Assembly (NCBI GenBank): GCA_051294375.1 | Contig: CM119268.1 | Coordinates: 10,361,607 to 10,425,606 of the forward strand | DNA: 64,000 nt | Source of the DNA: Paraspadella gotoi | Lineage: Eukaryota; Chaetognatha | Direction of reading: 5' to 3' | Shown here: positions 21,755 to 43,053 of the stretch, piece by piece | Numbering within the stretch: position 1 is the stretch's first letter | Layout: each line of letters starts with the position of its first letter | The notes under the pieces: model-generated | The model's input: the letters and a program-made list of their open reading frames with translations, nothing else | Databases searched by the model: none | Told to the model about the DNA's origin: nothing | Made by a program: the position numbers and the translations under genes

Positions 21755-23631
21755 ATGGCGTCTAAGAAAAAGGTCGCCTTGAATCTCGGCGACGGAATTC
21801 CAGGGAAATACGTTAAGCGGGCCACGCCCCCGCCGCTTCGCGGAACCCAATCGCAGCCTTATCCTTTGGTTTTTGAGCGCCGTAAGGGTAACGATCACTT
21901 GCATCCGACTCCGCCTTCTCACGGTGCGATTGCGGTTGGATTGGGAAGTGCGGCCGGACGCGTCACAGTTTCAAAGATTGGCGTAGATCAGTCTGTGACG
22001 CTTAGCCCTTTAAAGGATAAGGCCAACTCCACAAAAATCACTAGGTAAGAAGAGTTAAATTCTTGAAATAAATTTGTTATATTGATGTTTTAATAACTCT
22101 CTTACCGTCTCAGTTACTCGAACTCACCTCGCGGCGGCGGCGACCGACAACTCAAACCCGCAGAATTTAAACCCAAGCTTTTACATGAATACCCAAACGA
22201 AACGTTCGAGACGACGTCCCCACCGGTTACGATTTTTGAAAGGAACGGCAAAGTATCTTTTCAGTCAGATTTTCTAAATGGTGGCGATGGTGAAAATATT
22301 GGCAAAGCGTCGGATCCACTCGCCGAGAGACCTCTTCGAAATCCTGCGTCTGTGGTCGACGCGCCGTCTTTTTTTATTAACGAGCCTTTGTATAAACAAG
22401 AAATTAGATCGCTCAAAAATCAACCTCGACCACCGTCGGAACCCTCTCCAACAGTGATAACGAAATCGTCACAGTACGAGCTGAATCAGTTCGCCCAACC
22501 GACAGTTTCTCGACTTCACCCTCACCTTTTTTCTCCCACGCGTCTTCCCCTCGTCGCGGAAGACGACGGTGAAGAGGCGTCGGAACTTCGGGCGAATACG
22601 GAATCCACGGCTCTGCTTTATTTGCCGCCGTTCCTGCCTCCGGCCCCACCGCCAACGCTTCAAACGCAGCAGTCATCCACGATTCGGACCTCGTTAGTTG
22701 GGAGCCAAGTTGTGGGAACTTCAACGGGAGGAGCCGGAGTTTCCGAATTTGGTGCGGTCAGACTGACGCGAGAATCTCCTTCGCTTTATTCAGTTTCCGT
22801 CAATCAATCATCGACGACGCCCGATAGACTTTACCAAGCATCCTCTTCCTTTTTAGTGGCTAATTCTTCCCTCCATCCCCTCTCGCGTCCGTCCACCGGC
22901 CTCTCTTCTTCCGTTTCCTCCGTCCCTTCCTCTTCCTCCTTCGCAAACCCGTCCTCATCTTCCGAATCCGTTGTCGATTCCAGTCAACAGTTGCCTCTTG
23001 GGTGGAGTCTCGACTGGACCATTCGTGGGCGCAAGTATTATATCGATCACAATACCAAGACCACTCACTGGTCCCATCCTATGGCCAAGGAATGTTTGCC
23101 GCCGGGCTGGGAGAGAATTGAGTCCAAAGAAAAAGTGAGTTATTATTCAGCTTTTCCCATTTTACACTGACATTTCTTCATAATAATCATTCATTTCAAA
23201 ATATATCTGGGTTTTAGGGGGTGTTTTACGTGAATCAAACTACGAAAACCGCGCAGTATCATCACCCCTGCATACCTACCTTAGCCCCGCCGCCGACTCA
23301 GTCCGACGGCACCAACTGGCGATGGCTTAAGGTTTACTCAAAGGCACCTCTCGAAGCAGACTATAAGCTACAGTGGGAACTTTTCAGCTTGTCGGTACGC
23401 GAACCTCGTTGGCTTCTATCCTTTTTTTACCTGACTTTTTTAGCAATGTATTACGGATCTCTCTCCCAGGAATTGGAATCTTTTGAAATGGTCCTGGGAA
23501 GACTATGTCACGAAGAAACGGAGCAGATCGTTCGGGCCTATGAGGCTTACAGGCAAAAACTCTACGAGGAGATCGACAGAAGAGATTCCATTCGGCGAAT
23601 GCAACCGTCGTCGCTTTGGACCCCTCATTAA
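21755..23631 (+). CDS. SAV1: Salvador homologue (Hippo pathway scaffold)
   Basis: Four exons: 21755-22044, 22114-23134, 23218-23394, 23470-23631, 549 residues (human 383). The first ~385 residues are Pro/Ser-rich and poorly conserved. Then come two WW domains (~390-422 with [18 protein letters not shown]; ~427-460 with [15 protein letters not shown], split by intron 2) and a C-terminal SARAH region (~475-545, with WELFSLSELESF and [11 protein letters not shown]). Salvador binds Hippo/MST kinases through SARAH and supports phosphorylation of Warts/LATS, limiting Yorkie/YAP. The WW pair plus SARAH order is specific to this family. The second WW keeps its second aromatic as His-Pro rather than Trp-Pro, as in other Salvadors. 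Confidence 0.95.
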
Positions 23632-24114
23632 CGTCACCGGACAAGACATGACTCGACGCCTTTTGAGGCTTGACGCACTCCATTAGTTCTAGTCGAATGA
23701 AGTGAAGTTGAAAAAAACCTATTTAATGTGGGTTAGGGTCCAACAAAGCACTGTGATATAATCAAGCTTGTCATAGAAAAGTATCTGATTTTTAAATTTA
23801 ATTTTCCACACGTGGCCTTAAAAATATTTTTGGTGAGCTTTATTATGCCTATAATACTGGCTAAGAATTATTTAAATCTTTCAACTAAAAGAGTATTGAA
23901 TTTTGTTTTTTCATATTCTCTACATATTTACTTTTTGAACATTGGGATGGATTGGAGCGACTACGTCTCGTTCATGGTTTTTTAGCTTTATCGTCATTAA
24001 TACGATCGATTTACGTCGTATCTGTCTTCGTAACTACGTATCATTAATCGTTCATATTATTATTGTATCTTTTATATTTTTAAGAGAAATTATAGTATCT
24101 CGTTGTTCAGCGAG
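23632..24114. other. Intergenic, SAV1 to CHDH
   Basis: AT-rich, no exon or repeat recognised. The acceptor-like GTTGTTCAG ends at 24110, four bases before the CHDH ATG. Confidence 0.4.
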
Positions 24115-26999
24115 ATGACGAAGCCGTCGAGTTTTGCGTCCATTCGGAGATGGCGCCTTTCGTCGACAGATACGAGAACGATTTGGTCTCGCAGGAAAAT
24201 GAGGAGTGACCAACCTTCGGATTTCTTGACGGAATTCGGAAAACCATGTTGCTCTTTAACCCTGTGTCCTCAATCGCTTTTCTTCCAACGAGATTTTTCC
24301 TCTTTTTCATCCGTTTCTACCCCTATCACCATGGAAACCGATTACGTTATCGTTGGAGCTGGGTCGGCCGGTAGCGTCCTGGCCAATCGCCTAACTGAGA
24401 TACCTGACAATAGGGTCACCATTTTGGAGGCGGGCCCCAAAGATTATTCGTGGAAGATTCATATGCCCGCCGCCCTCATGTACAATTTGGGTGCGTAATC
24501 TGGGATTCATTGGACGTTATTGGTGACGACGATGATGAGGACCATAAAATTGTATAAACTGTGGATTTCTCACGTCCGGCGTAGGCGACGACAAATACAA
24601 CTGGTTTTATCACACCGTACCTCAGAAACACATGAACAATCGAGTCATGTACTGGCCGCGGGGTCGAGTCTGGGGTGGCTCTTCTTCACTCAATGCCATG
24701 GTTTACATCCGCGGCCACGCTTACGATTACGACAGATGGGAGAGGCAAGGAGCGAAGGGTAAGCGATCCAGGCTTTATTTCCGGAAAAGCAAAAAAAAGT
24801 TCGTAAATATTTAGTTGAATGACTTTTTACTTTCCGAAGCATTTATGTGCGATGTACATTCTGAATTATCCGCTACCGTTACGTTTAATTTTTCTCCGAG
24901 GATGGAGCTACGCCAATTGCCTTCCTTACTTTAAAAAGTCGCAACGTCACGAGCTCGGCGAGAACGAATATCGCGGCGGAGACGGGCCGCTTTGTGTCTC
25001 ACGGGGAAAAACGGGGAATCCTCTCTTTCAAGCTTGGATCGACGCTGGTTTGCAAGCTGGGTAAGCAATTTCGGTATCTCATATTATTTAACTTTATAAT
25101 TCTTCAGAAAACATTTTCCTCCTCAGTTACCCATACACCGAGGACATGAATGGGTACCAACAAGAGGGCTTTGGATGGATGGACATGACCATTCACAAAG
25201 GCCTTAGATGGAGCACCGCCTCCGCATACTTACGTCCGGCATTAAAAAGGCCCAATCTCAAAGCGGAAACGCATTGCCTAGTGACGCGGATTCTCTTTGA
25301 CTCGAAAACCGCCGTGGGCGTTGAGATGTTTGATAATAAGGGACGCCTCGTTCACGTCCGCGCGGCCAAGGAAGTGCTGCTTTGTGGGGGCGCCATCAAC
25401 TCGCCGCAGTTGCTCAATCTGAGGTGAAATTAAAAATTTTATTATTATTTCTTAATTTGAGTTTTGGGGTTTTTAAAATACCTTGGTTTCCTCAGTGGGA
25501 TCGGCAACGCCGACGATCTCTCAAAACTTGATATCGACGTCGTTCAGCACCTGCCCGGAGTTGGGGAAAATCTCCAGGAACACCTTGAAATTTACGTGCA
25601 ACAGGTATCTGAATCAACAAGTATCGAAATTGCCGTAATATCTCATTTATCCGTTGAGAATTCGGTTATCGTTTGCGTAGGCATGCACTCAGCCCGTCAC
25701 GCTCTATTCGGCCCAGTGGAAGTTTCCGCACAACATGGTTGGCATCGGGTTGAAGTGGTTTCTTCTACGAAAGGTTGGTGAATGGTATAAAAAAGAGATT
25801 TGCCAATCATTTTTACCCTAAGATGTTTTTTTTTTTTTGTTTTTTTTTTTTCTAAATCAAGGGATGGGGTGCGACAGCCCATCTGGAGGCCGGCGGATTT
25901 ATCCGGACCGAAGCCGGCGTTCCTCATCCCGACATTCAGTTTCACTTTTTACCGTCGACCATTCTGGATCACGGCCGGAAGACGGGATACGAACACGCCT
26001 ACCAGGTAAACCCTTCAATGCTTTGATTTCTTGTATTTTTTATTTATTTATTTATTTATTTATTTTTATATTTATATTTATATTTATTTATATTTATTTA
26101 TTTATTTATTTATATTTATTTATTTATTTATTTATATTTATTTATTTATATTTATTTATTTATTTATATTTATTTATTTATATTTATTTATTTATATTTA
26201 TATATTTATTTATATATTTATTTATATATTTATTTATATTTATTTATTTATTTATTTATTTATTCAGGTCCACGTCGGCCACATGAGGCCCACAAGCATT
26301 GGCAGGATGTGGATCACTTCGAAGCATCCTGGAAAATATCCCTCGCTCGATCCTAAGTAAATTTTAAAAGATTATCCTTTAACTTTGATCGTAGATTCCA
26401 TCGGCTTTGACCCTATCAGTTACCTAGCGACAGAACGCGATAGGTGGGAGTTTCGCCAGTGCATTAGACTCTCGCGCGAAATTTTCGCTCAGCCGGCCTT
26501 TGACCCATTTCGTGGTCGCGAATTGGCCCCGGGCGCCGACGTTGTCTCTGACGAAGATTTGGACGCTTTCGTCCGCGCCAACGCCGACTCCGCGTGAGTA
26601 GAAACATATGCTTTTTTCGCCCATGCGTATTGCCACTCATTACATCTCTCTTTGATTCAGTTACCATCCATCCTGCACATGCAAAATGGGTTCATCTTCC
26701 GACACGCTCGCTGTCACTGATTACGAGGGGCGAGTTTTCGGCCTCGATCGTCTACGAGTCGTCGACGCTTCAATCATGCCCTCGGTTCGATCCCCGTTCC
26801 TCTTAATCGATCGCCGCTTTTCGAACTATCCCTTATACTTCTTTCTCTTTCTCAGGTGGTAAGCGGAAACCTCAACGGCCCCGTGGTCATGATGGCCGAG
26901 AAATTGGCGGACGTCATCAAAGGAGTTGCGCCGCTGAAACAGAGCGACGCGCCTGTGTGGGAACCCAAATCGCTGAAGGAAGCTCAAAGAGGCATTTAG
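24115..26999 (+). CDS. CHDH: Choline dehydrogenase, mitochondrial (GMC oxidoreductase)
   Basis: Eleven exons: 24115-24490, 24585-24758, 24901-25060, 25127-25423, 25496-25604, 25681-25773, 25862-26005, 26268-26356, 26420-26593, 26661-26784, 26856-26999, 627 residues (human 594), phases all consistent. It oxidises choline to betaine aldehyde with FAD at the inner mitochondrial membrane. The first ~72 residues are rich in Arg/Ser/Thr and fit a transit peptide. Then follow the FAD dinucleotide motif [10 protein letters not shown] (~77), the GMC signature [30 protein letters not shown], and [15 protein letters not shown]. The catalytic pair is present: His541 in [10 protein letters not shown] and Asn585 in VSGNLNGP. 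Similarity to CHDH extends along the whole chain, which separates it from other GMC enzymes. Intron 7 is almost entirely TTTA repeats. Confidence 0.96.
26037..26264 (+). repeat. (TTTA)n / TATTTA microsatellite
   Basis: About 225 bases of TTTA with interspersed TATA units fill CHDH intron 7 and serve as its polypyrimidine-like tract before the acceptor at 26267. Confidence 0.95.
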
Positions 27000-27523
27000 C
27001 GTGAATGGAATTGATTACTGATATTGAATATTGTTTTACAATTCTACTTCGTTCAAAAGACTGATGACTTACCTTTTTAATTCAATTCGATTACTATTTC
27101 TGAAATTTTTTTCATATTTACGGTGAATAATTTTTTAAAAATGAAATTCCACATTCCCTCTTTATAAAGCTACGTTTACTGACAATCTCACTCACTGAAA
27201 AGAGCGTCGACTCAATTTATTCCAAGTTGGCCTTTGAACAGTCTCGTGATATTTTCGTGCAGATTTTTAGTTTTCTTGTCATGAGCTCGAGTGCTTTTGT
27301 TTTACCTTTTTCTTCAAATTTAGTCGCCAATTTATACGAAGTGATTTTTTTTATCTATACTTATGTTACTTCGTAATACAAATTGTACTTTTTCAGAAAT
27401 TTTCCCCTGTTAAATATCCCCCCCCACGTAAACTCTGGTGAAAGGGACAGAACGCATAGAATAATAGTCACTAAAGCGTTGAACTTTTATTTATGTAACA
27501 TAAGACTTTAAAAAACCCAAACA
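27000..27523. other. Intergenic, CHDH to TIM17
   Basis: AT-rich with T-tracts and one C-run near 27419. No exon or repeat recognised. Confidence 0.4.
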
Positions 27524-29586
27524 ATGGAAGAATATGCGCGTGAACCTTGCCCCTGGCGGATTGTCGACGACTGTGGAGGCGCTTTCGCCATGGGCGCCAT
27601 TGGCGGCACAGTTTTTCACAGTATTAAAGGTAAAATGGGCGAATTCTGCCCTTTTTTGATTCATTTCAACCTTCCGCGAAATCGTTATTTTCAGTCGGAT
27701 CTGCTTATCAGCAGATTCCGACTCTCCGAGCAAACATAGGAGTGCTGAATCATACTATTAAATAGCAAATGAAGATGAATTAACAATTTTGGTCATTCAC
27801 AGATTAAATGTTCAGGTGAAGAGGCTGGTTTTACAGGGCGCCACACCCGCAGCGGTGTCACCTCGTGGCGACAGCGAGACAGCATGTTCATGTAGTCCAG
27901 AGCTTTGGATCTGGCAGTAGGCCCATGCCTACAGGCGGGTTACCCGGTCCATCCCACTTTCTACATGACAACCTCAGGGCTCGAACCAGGGACGCACATT
28001 GGGATGGTGCATTAGTCCACTGAGGCGCTGCGAAAGAAACAGCATTAATCCATCTGTGGTGATAGGACCACCAGACAGGAATAATAAAAGTTGCAGTTGA
28101 CTTTCCTGCTTTAAGTTTATAAAAATCAGTTGTAAACTCATCCCAAGAGATGAGATACGGTCTAATAGATTGATCTGACAATGATTCACAGTATGGTTTA
28201 TATTTTTCTAAAAATTCAGCTTTTAATCGTAAGTTGCTTTCCTCGTTGAAGTCATTATAAACAGATTTATAATTAAGAGAAAAGTGATTAGCAATTTGAA
28301 TATTATCAAAACAACCATCTATCATATTGACCTTGTATTTTACGCCATGATTTCCAAAAACCAACATTATCTTTTTTCAGTAAATCATTCAATTTTTCAG
28401 CTTCAAAATTTGATTGCTTCAGTTTGGCATTTTTTATTTCCCGTTTATAAATAACATTAGCTTTTAATTTTGCGTCATAAATAAGACCCTTGTTGGGTTT
28501 TCCGCAATCACACCAAAGATTAAACATTTCTAAAGATTCTCTTTTTAATGTTGTAAGTTTTTCATTCCAAAAATATTTTTGAATGTTAGGGGGACTACGC
28601 GGAGGTGTAGCTTCTGCTAGTTCTATAGCGTGAACTATATCATAAAAATATTTCTCAATACTGAAAACGTGATTATCGTCGTCACAACACTTTTCACCGT
28701 GGAGTAATGAATCAAAAGGAATGTTAATTTTATCTAATTCTGATTATAAAGTATAATACGTTTTTCGATCTTCAATTTTAATTTTTTTCCAATTGATAAA
28801 AGGTGTTTAAGTTTTTTTTAATTACTGTACTACTTTTTAAATAAACAGATATGTCTATACCATCATAACAAATATTGACATTAGATAAAATTGATTTTAA
28901 TGAACTACTAAGAAATATACCATCAATTAAAGACTGAGATTTTGAATCTTTTCGTAGGCAGATCCGTCATTGTTTGCTGAAACTTGTTCCCTTACTATTG
29001 AAGGTTTCCGAAATGCCCCGACTGGTTACCGACGACGGTTAGCGGGAATGCTGACCGGAGTCAAGACGCGAGCGCCCATCACTGGCGGTAATTTCGCCGT
29101 TTGGGGCGGAACCTTTTCTGCCATCGATTGTTCGCTCGTCTACCTTCGGCAGAAGGAGGATCCTTGGAACTCGATCGCCTCGGGCGCCTGCACTGGCGCC
29201 ATCCTGTCTGTTCGGAACGGTGCTCCGGCCATGATCGGATCTGCGATCGTGGGTGAGAACTTACTTCTTTCTTTCTTTCTTTATTTCCTTTTTTCTTTCT
29301 CTCTCTTTCTTTCTTACTCTTTCTTTCTTTCTCTTTCTTCCTCTCTCTCTTTCTTTCTCTCTCTTTTTCTTTCTTTCTTTCTCTCTCTTTTATTCGCTCT
29401 CTCTTTCTTTCTCTCTTTCTCTCGCTAACTCAGTTTTCTTGATGCTCAGGTGGTGTCCTGTTAGCGATGATTGAGGGAATCAACATCATGTTCACGAGAT
29501 TCGCTTCAGAACAGTTCAAACCTCAACCACCACCGCCGCCCGAGAGCGGACCCCCACAGCCTATCTATCCCGGCGCCTATCAATGA
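27524..29586 (+). CDS. TIMM17: Mitochondrial import translocase subunit Tim17
   Basis: Three exons, 27524-27629, 29004-29252 and 29450-29586, encode 163 residues (human TIMM17A 171). The protein begins [20 protein letters not shown] and carries the Tim17 pattern: [16 protein letters not shown], then [20 protein letters not shown], and [18 protein letters not shown]. Four hydrophobic segments with GxxxG-like spacing are evident. The C-terminus is Pro-rich, as in animals. Tim17 is a core subunit of the TIM23 presequence translocase of the inner membrane. Intron 1 (1.37 kb) contains a minus-strand SINE and LINE remnant; intron 2 is a CT microsatellite. Confidence 0.96.
27838..28035 (-). mobile_element. 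tRNA-derived SINE, family C
   Basis: On the minus strand: A-box-like GCGCCTCAGTGGACTAATGC (28028-28009) and B box GGTTCGAGCCC (27987-27977), correctly ordered about 20 bases apart, followed by a ~140-base body. It lies in TIM17 intron 1, directly after a LINE remnant in the same orientation. Its sequence differs from families A and B. Confidence 0.8.
28036..28800 (-). mobile_element. Degenerate non-LTR retrotransposon (LINE) fragment
   Basis: Broken minus-strand frames read [17 protein letters not shown], then [20 protein letters not shown], then [17 protein letters not shown]. This is the linker typical between endonuclease and reverse transcriptase of LINE proteins. Frameshifts and missing domains show it is dead. 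It is in the intron of TIM17, antisense to it. Confidence 0.7.
29262..29432 (+). repeat. (CTTT)n / CT polypyrimidine microsatellite
   Basis: About 170 bases of CTTT and CT units fill TIM17 intron 2 just upstream of the acceptor at 29449. Confidence 0.95.
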
Positions 29587-30192
29587 CGTCAAATATCGAA
29601 GGCATAGTCTTGCAAGCGCAACGCGAGTGCTTCCCTCCCCCCTCACTCTCAGTCAACGGACAATTATACCATTCATTAGTTTCGAAAAACGATTACGGGA
29701 GTCATTTCAACTCTCGTTGGTTTCTATATCCGCCTAACCCAAATGACTTACGTTTACCAGTGACCGGGATTCCGTGATAGTGACAATCTGTGTGGAGTTT
29801 GTTTTTTTTTCGTTTTTTTTGGTTTTTTTTTTGAGCGGCATATAGTTTGACCGGAAGAAAATTTGAAATTTTTTCTCGTGCGTTTATTCTGCCCTTTCGT
29901 ATTAAATTTAAAATAATAAGAATCTTCCCCTGACACTTAATCGCCATGCCGCGGTCATCCGCGGAAACGCGTAACAACAGGGTACGGTGTCTTAAATTCT
30001 ACCCTTTTCGTCCCTACTTGCTGTGAAAGTGAGTAAACCCCGTTGTTTTTTTTTGTCTAGTTTTTCGTATTTTTCTCCGCAGTTTTCACTCATTTTAAGA
30101 CTTTTCATGATGACAGGTAATGTCCTTAAAAAATAAGTGGCTTGCTGTGAGCAAAACCGACAAATCTCTGACCATATATCCCGGGGTCCAAA
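29587..30192. other. Intergenic, TIM17 3' UTR and WDCP 5' region
   Basis: T-rich stretches (29801-29835) and no recognisable exon. A GATGACAG/GTAATG sequence near 30110 may be a 5' UTR splice signal. Confidence 0.4.
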
Positions 30193-32706
30193 ATGAATCT
30201 CGGTCCTCGTCCCCTTCCGGTCTCACGTTTCAACTGCCTCGCTGACGCAATCCACCCTCGCCTCGGCGCTGTTTGGACCGATGGCACCCAACTGTCTCTC
30301 GTCAAAGTTGTGGGCTGCGTCGTCGAGCAGCACCCGTTGAAAGCTCCGTTGAAAAACGGCGACCATGTTTTAGCCGCCGCGTGGAACTTTAGTAACGGCG
30401 AAGAAGGTAAAGGCCGAATGCCGCGAGCATTTTATCTAGACTTTTCTTTTCATAATGTAAGGGAATAATGTATACTGTATACATTGTATAGATATATATA
30501 GTATTATATACTTGTAAGAGATGATTATTTAATATGATCTTAAATGAGATTGAATCCTTCAATCTCATAACCCCCTTATATACTCATATAATACACCCCT
30601 TACACTAATTCCCTGATATTCTTTCAGATTTGCTCGGCGTCTTGACGGGTTCTTCTTTCCTCGTCCTCGGTGTCACTTCCCTCGGGGAATCCGTCATTCG
30701 TCTCGGGCATCTCCCTTCCAGTCGTCGTCCAACCGGCATCGTTTGGAATCCCGTCGAAGTTTTTAAAGTGTGCGTGCTGTACGACGATGCCGTCGCCGTC
30801 GCCACTGTTCGCCCAAGCTCTCGCATCGGGTCAACGACCTTCTGCATCGTTGCCGAATTTGTTTCTTCCGGTGGCGTGGGGGCCAATCCAGCTGCTTGGT
30901 CTCCTTCCGGTTCCTCGCTTTTCTTCGGCGTCGGGCGACAATTGTTTACGTGGGCAAAAGAGGATGATATAGACTCAGAAACGTCGAAATTGAACGTTAC
31001 CTTTAAGGGTCAGTTGGATTTTCGAATGCAAATTCAATATCTTATCATATTGGCATATAATTAAAAGATTAAATGGAAACAATGCAAATGAAATCAAATG
31101 TTAAAAAAATAATATTCAAAAGGTATCACAAAATAATGATTATAAATCATAAGTCTTTTAATGTCCGTTGACGAGAATTACGCTCCAACATTAGGCTTCG
31201 AGTTTTTAAGGTGATAGAATGATATATATTACAAGGCAGAATAACGAACAAGTCCAGACTATGTGACAACCCTCGAAGCAGGCATATCAATTTTTCTGAC
31301 ATTTTGTTAGGCGACATCGTGAGCATAACTTCACCTTTCGAAGATCGTCTGCTGGTTGCCACATCCGCCGATCTTCTCTCCGAAGCAACGCAAAGTGATT
31401 CCGATATTCGATTGGTTTCGCCGATTTCCCTAGGAACAGTACTGGACGATGGGGACGTTTCATTTAAGGGACAACCGATCCAGAAAGTTCGAGGGGCCGT
31501 TTCCCGCGACGTCACCGCTCGCCTTCTACTCCTCGCTCGTGATGGTGACTCATGGCGGGTCGTTGACGACGCCGTCCTTCCTGGAATTCTTTCTCCTGAT
31601 TTGATGGCTTTCGACGCGGCGACTCGGTCTGTCATTGTCGGAGGAAACTCTGCCGATTTAGCCTACAGTCTAAAGGTGTCGGAAGATTTTCTCGGGTCTT
31701 TAAACAAATTCGCGTTGCCGGGAGGTAAGTCCGGGGAAAACTCCTTGACGCAACTATCAACTGAATTTTACTTTATATTAATTTTTTCCGAGGTTGTCAC
31801 TTAAAAGGAGTGACCAGCGCCGTTGGGTTCGGAGAATCCATTTCTTCCACGTTTCTCCTCGCCCTTTCTTCGTCGTCCACGTCAATCCTATTTCCGCCGT
31901 CTTCTTCCGTTTCTTCCAACGACGTCTTTTTCCGATTCCTCGACTCTTCGTCTCCCTCGACTGAATTGTATCCTAAGTATTCAGATTCGGACGGCCTCGA
32001 CCCTCGTTCGCAGGAGATCGAATTAGCCTCACTTGGTGGAGGCGAGGCCCACGATGCAAGCGGACGCGACGACGATGAAAACCTCAAATCGTTAATGCGA
32101 GATTGTATATTCGCTTTGCGGAAATCGAATACGAAACGACTCGAGGAAAACCAAAATGGGCTCGTTGATTCCCGGACAGAATCCGGTCTTGACTTGCTGA
32201 TGAGGGACTGCGCGGTCGCCGCCGCAAGAAATACTGACGGTGATGAAGATTCCGAAAAAGACGAACGATCGAGCGCAGCATTCGTGCGGTCGAGCTCGAC
32301 GATAACCGAAGCGTGCAATGGATCTATCGAGCCTGTCACTTTGTCGAAACGCGGTCCGATCTACGTGACGGAGTTATTAAAAGCAAAATCCCAGGATACC
32401 TCCAAATTAGGGGCAGAATTTGGACTGCAATCGGGGATAGAAATCGGGCATTCTTTAAAAGCAGTACCTTTCACGAATACAAAAGAGTATCCGGCCCTGT
32501 CAATACCACTAAACACTCGCTCCACTTTTGAACCGGATGTCGATTTAGAAGCGACCCTGCGAAATTTCGATGAACGCCTAAATCGAATAGAGAAGATGCT
32601 TACGAGGCGTTTCTCGAAGGAGACTGTCCCTTCATCTCTGAAAAAACTCGATGAAAGAATTTCCAAGATTGAGCGGCTTGTAGAAAAAGTTTGCGACGAT
32701 GCTTGA
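30193..32706 (+). CDS. WDCP: WDCP-like protein (WD-repeat and coiled-coil containing)
   Basis: Four exons: 30193-30406, 30628-31008, 31311-31724, 31793-32706, 640 residues (human WDCP 721). I identify it from the N-terminus (MNLGPRPLPVSRFNCLADAI, then HPRLGAVWTDG, paralleling the vertebrate start and spacing) and from the internal block VLPGILSPDLMAFDAATRS. The N-terminal half consists of diverged beta-propeller repeats; the C-terminus (LDLEATLRNFDERLNRIEKM region and LDERISKIERLVEKV) is predicted coiled coil. Human WDCP associates with the kinase HCK and forms oligomers; its function is poorly known. Similarity elsewhere is weak, so the assignment rests on these blocks and on overall order. 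The gene ends only 206 bases before the KARS start. Confidence 0.8.
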
Positions 32707-32911
32707 CGTTTGGGAAATGCTTACGCCTTTGTTTACAACCGTTTTCAGTGCCTCTTTTATCGATGCTACGACTCATTTTTAATTTCCTTTTTCTATCAAA
32801 ATCAAATTTGCACTTGGCCAGCTTTACAAAACATTTTATTTACATTTTTTCATTCGGTTTTACAGGTATATGAGGGGGTGAAAATTGAGAGAAATTTGGG
32901 CTTAGTTTTAA

Positions 32912-41735
<8,824 letters not shown>

Positions 41736-42053
41736 AGGAACCTTTTTATCACTCGAAAAATTGATGGGGGAGAAAAACGGGATGGAGTGAACTTTAAGTT
41801 GTGGGAAGTTACTATACAATAAAGTTTATAAAAACCTGTCGCCGATTCGTACCTCCTCTGACAGCTTTTTTACGTGTTTTTCTTCACGCCATTTGCTATT
41901 TAAATAATTAACACCAGTTTTAAAAAAATGTTTTATTCTCTAAGATTTGGGTTTGGGTTATATAATATTTTTTGTTCCGGTTAAACTTAAAGCTTTTTTA
42001 CAGGAAAGAAAAGGGATTTTCATTTATTAAATGTGAACGTGACATTTGATCTA
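41736..42053. other. KARS-HINT1 3' UTR and opsin upstream region
   Basis: A consensus AATAAA at 41818-41823 follows the HINT1 stop by about 80 bases. An acceptor-like CTTTTTTACAG ends at 42003, 50 bases before the opsin ATG. Confidence 0.6.
41818..41823 (+). terminator. Polyadenylation signal AATAAA for KARS-HINT1
   Basis: Canonical hexamer 83 bases after the fused stop codon. None can act between the LysRS and HINT1 parts because they are contiguous coding sequence. Confidence 0.7.
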
Positions 42054-43053
42054 ATGGAACCCGCGTTCGTCTCCGGTGCAGCACTGTCGGCTCTCGGCGT
42101 CTTCGCCGTTCTTCTTAACCTCGTCGTCCTTGTAGCGTTGTGGCGGCGTCGTGGACGCCGGCGATTTTCTACGGCGCCACTCTTCAGCCTGGCAGCGGCT
42201 GATTTAGGCATCGCCATCTGCGGTTGCCCCGCCGCTGCCGCCGCCGCTTTCGAAGGCCGTTGGCTCTGGGGAGAACGAGGATGCCAATTCTACGGATTCC
42301 AGGGTTTATTCTTCGGCCTCGCCAGCATCATGAGCGTCGCTTTTATCCAACATCGTCGCTACGTCGCCCTCTGTAAAAACGGCGCCCATGACCACACCGC
42401 CTACACTTGCTTTATATGGTTATACGCAGCTTTTTTCGCCGCAGCTCCTCTTTTCGGATGGCACCGTTACGCAATGGAACCGCTCGGACGCAGCTGCACC
42501 ATCGATTACCAGGTTGGAATAGTTTGAGGCAAGATTCCTTGATTTAAAGCATTTTATTTTATATTGTTTACTTGTCGTAGGACAATTCCCTCTCTTTCGT
42601 CTCTTACCTCTCCTGCATCTTTGTCTTTTCCTACGTCGCGCCCCTAGCGGCGATGATTTATTGGGAAACGGCCATTCGCCGTGGATCGGTGGTGGCGACG
42701 AAGGAGGATATCGAGAAAGCGCTTGGGACGAGTCGCACGGCGCTGGGACTGGTCGCGGTAGAGATTCATCCCTGATTGAGTCAATGGACGCGAAAAAAAC
42801 TGGGAAAACGAAATTTTTTTTTTTTTTGGCTCAGGTCATTCTCCTCTGCTGGTCTCCCTACGCGGTGGTCTGTCTCTGGTCCGCTTTGGTTGGCGCAGCG
42901 TCTCTTCCGCCGTGGTGCGTGGAGATGGCTCCCATCAGCGCCAAATCGGCGCCTGTTCTCGATCCCCTCATATTTCTCACGATTCCCGAAGTCCGGGACG
43001 CAGTCGCTAGTTTGGTCGGGAAAGACAACGGTTCTCGAGCTAAACAAAACTGA
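42054..43053 (+). CDS. RGR/peropsin-like opsin (group 4, probable photoisomerase)
   Basis: Three exons, 42054-42512, 42581-42757 and 42835-43053, give 284 residues, near the 291 of human RGR, with seven hydrophobic segments. The retinal Schiff-base lysine is Lys249 in ISAKSAPVLDPLIF. Cys77 and Cys148 form the expected disulphide; Glu142 in GWHRYAMEPLGRSCTIDY is the E181 equivalent; Tyr80 occupies the counterion site as in non-visual opsins. GCQFYGFQG and the EPLG loop resemble RGR, while WSPYAVVCLW resembles peropsin. The G-protein motifs are altered: RRY in place of D/ERY and DPLIF in place of NPxxY. This favours a retinal photoisomerase over a signalling receptor, but that is inference. The upstream ATG at 42031 is out of frame. 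Confidence 0.9.

Noticed and set aside
26031-26360. Ile/Phe/Tyr-rich frame
   Set aside because: Translation of a TTTA microsatellite in CHDH intron 7.
42661-43053. Opsin exon 2 continuing without splicing into the 42835 frame
   Set aside because: The alternative frame reads glycine-rich sequence with no TM character; splicing at 42757/42835 restores TM6 exactly.
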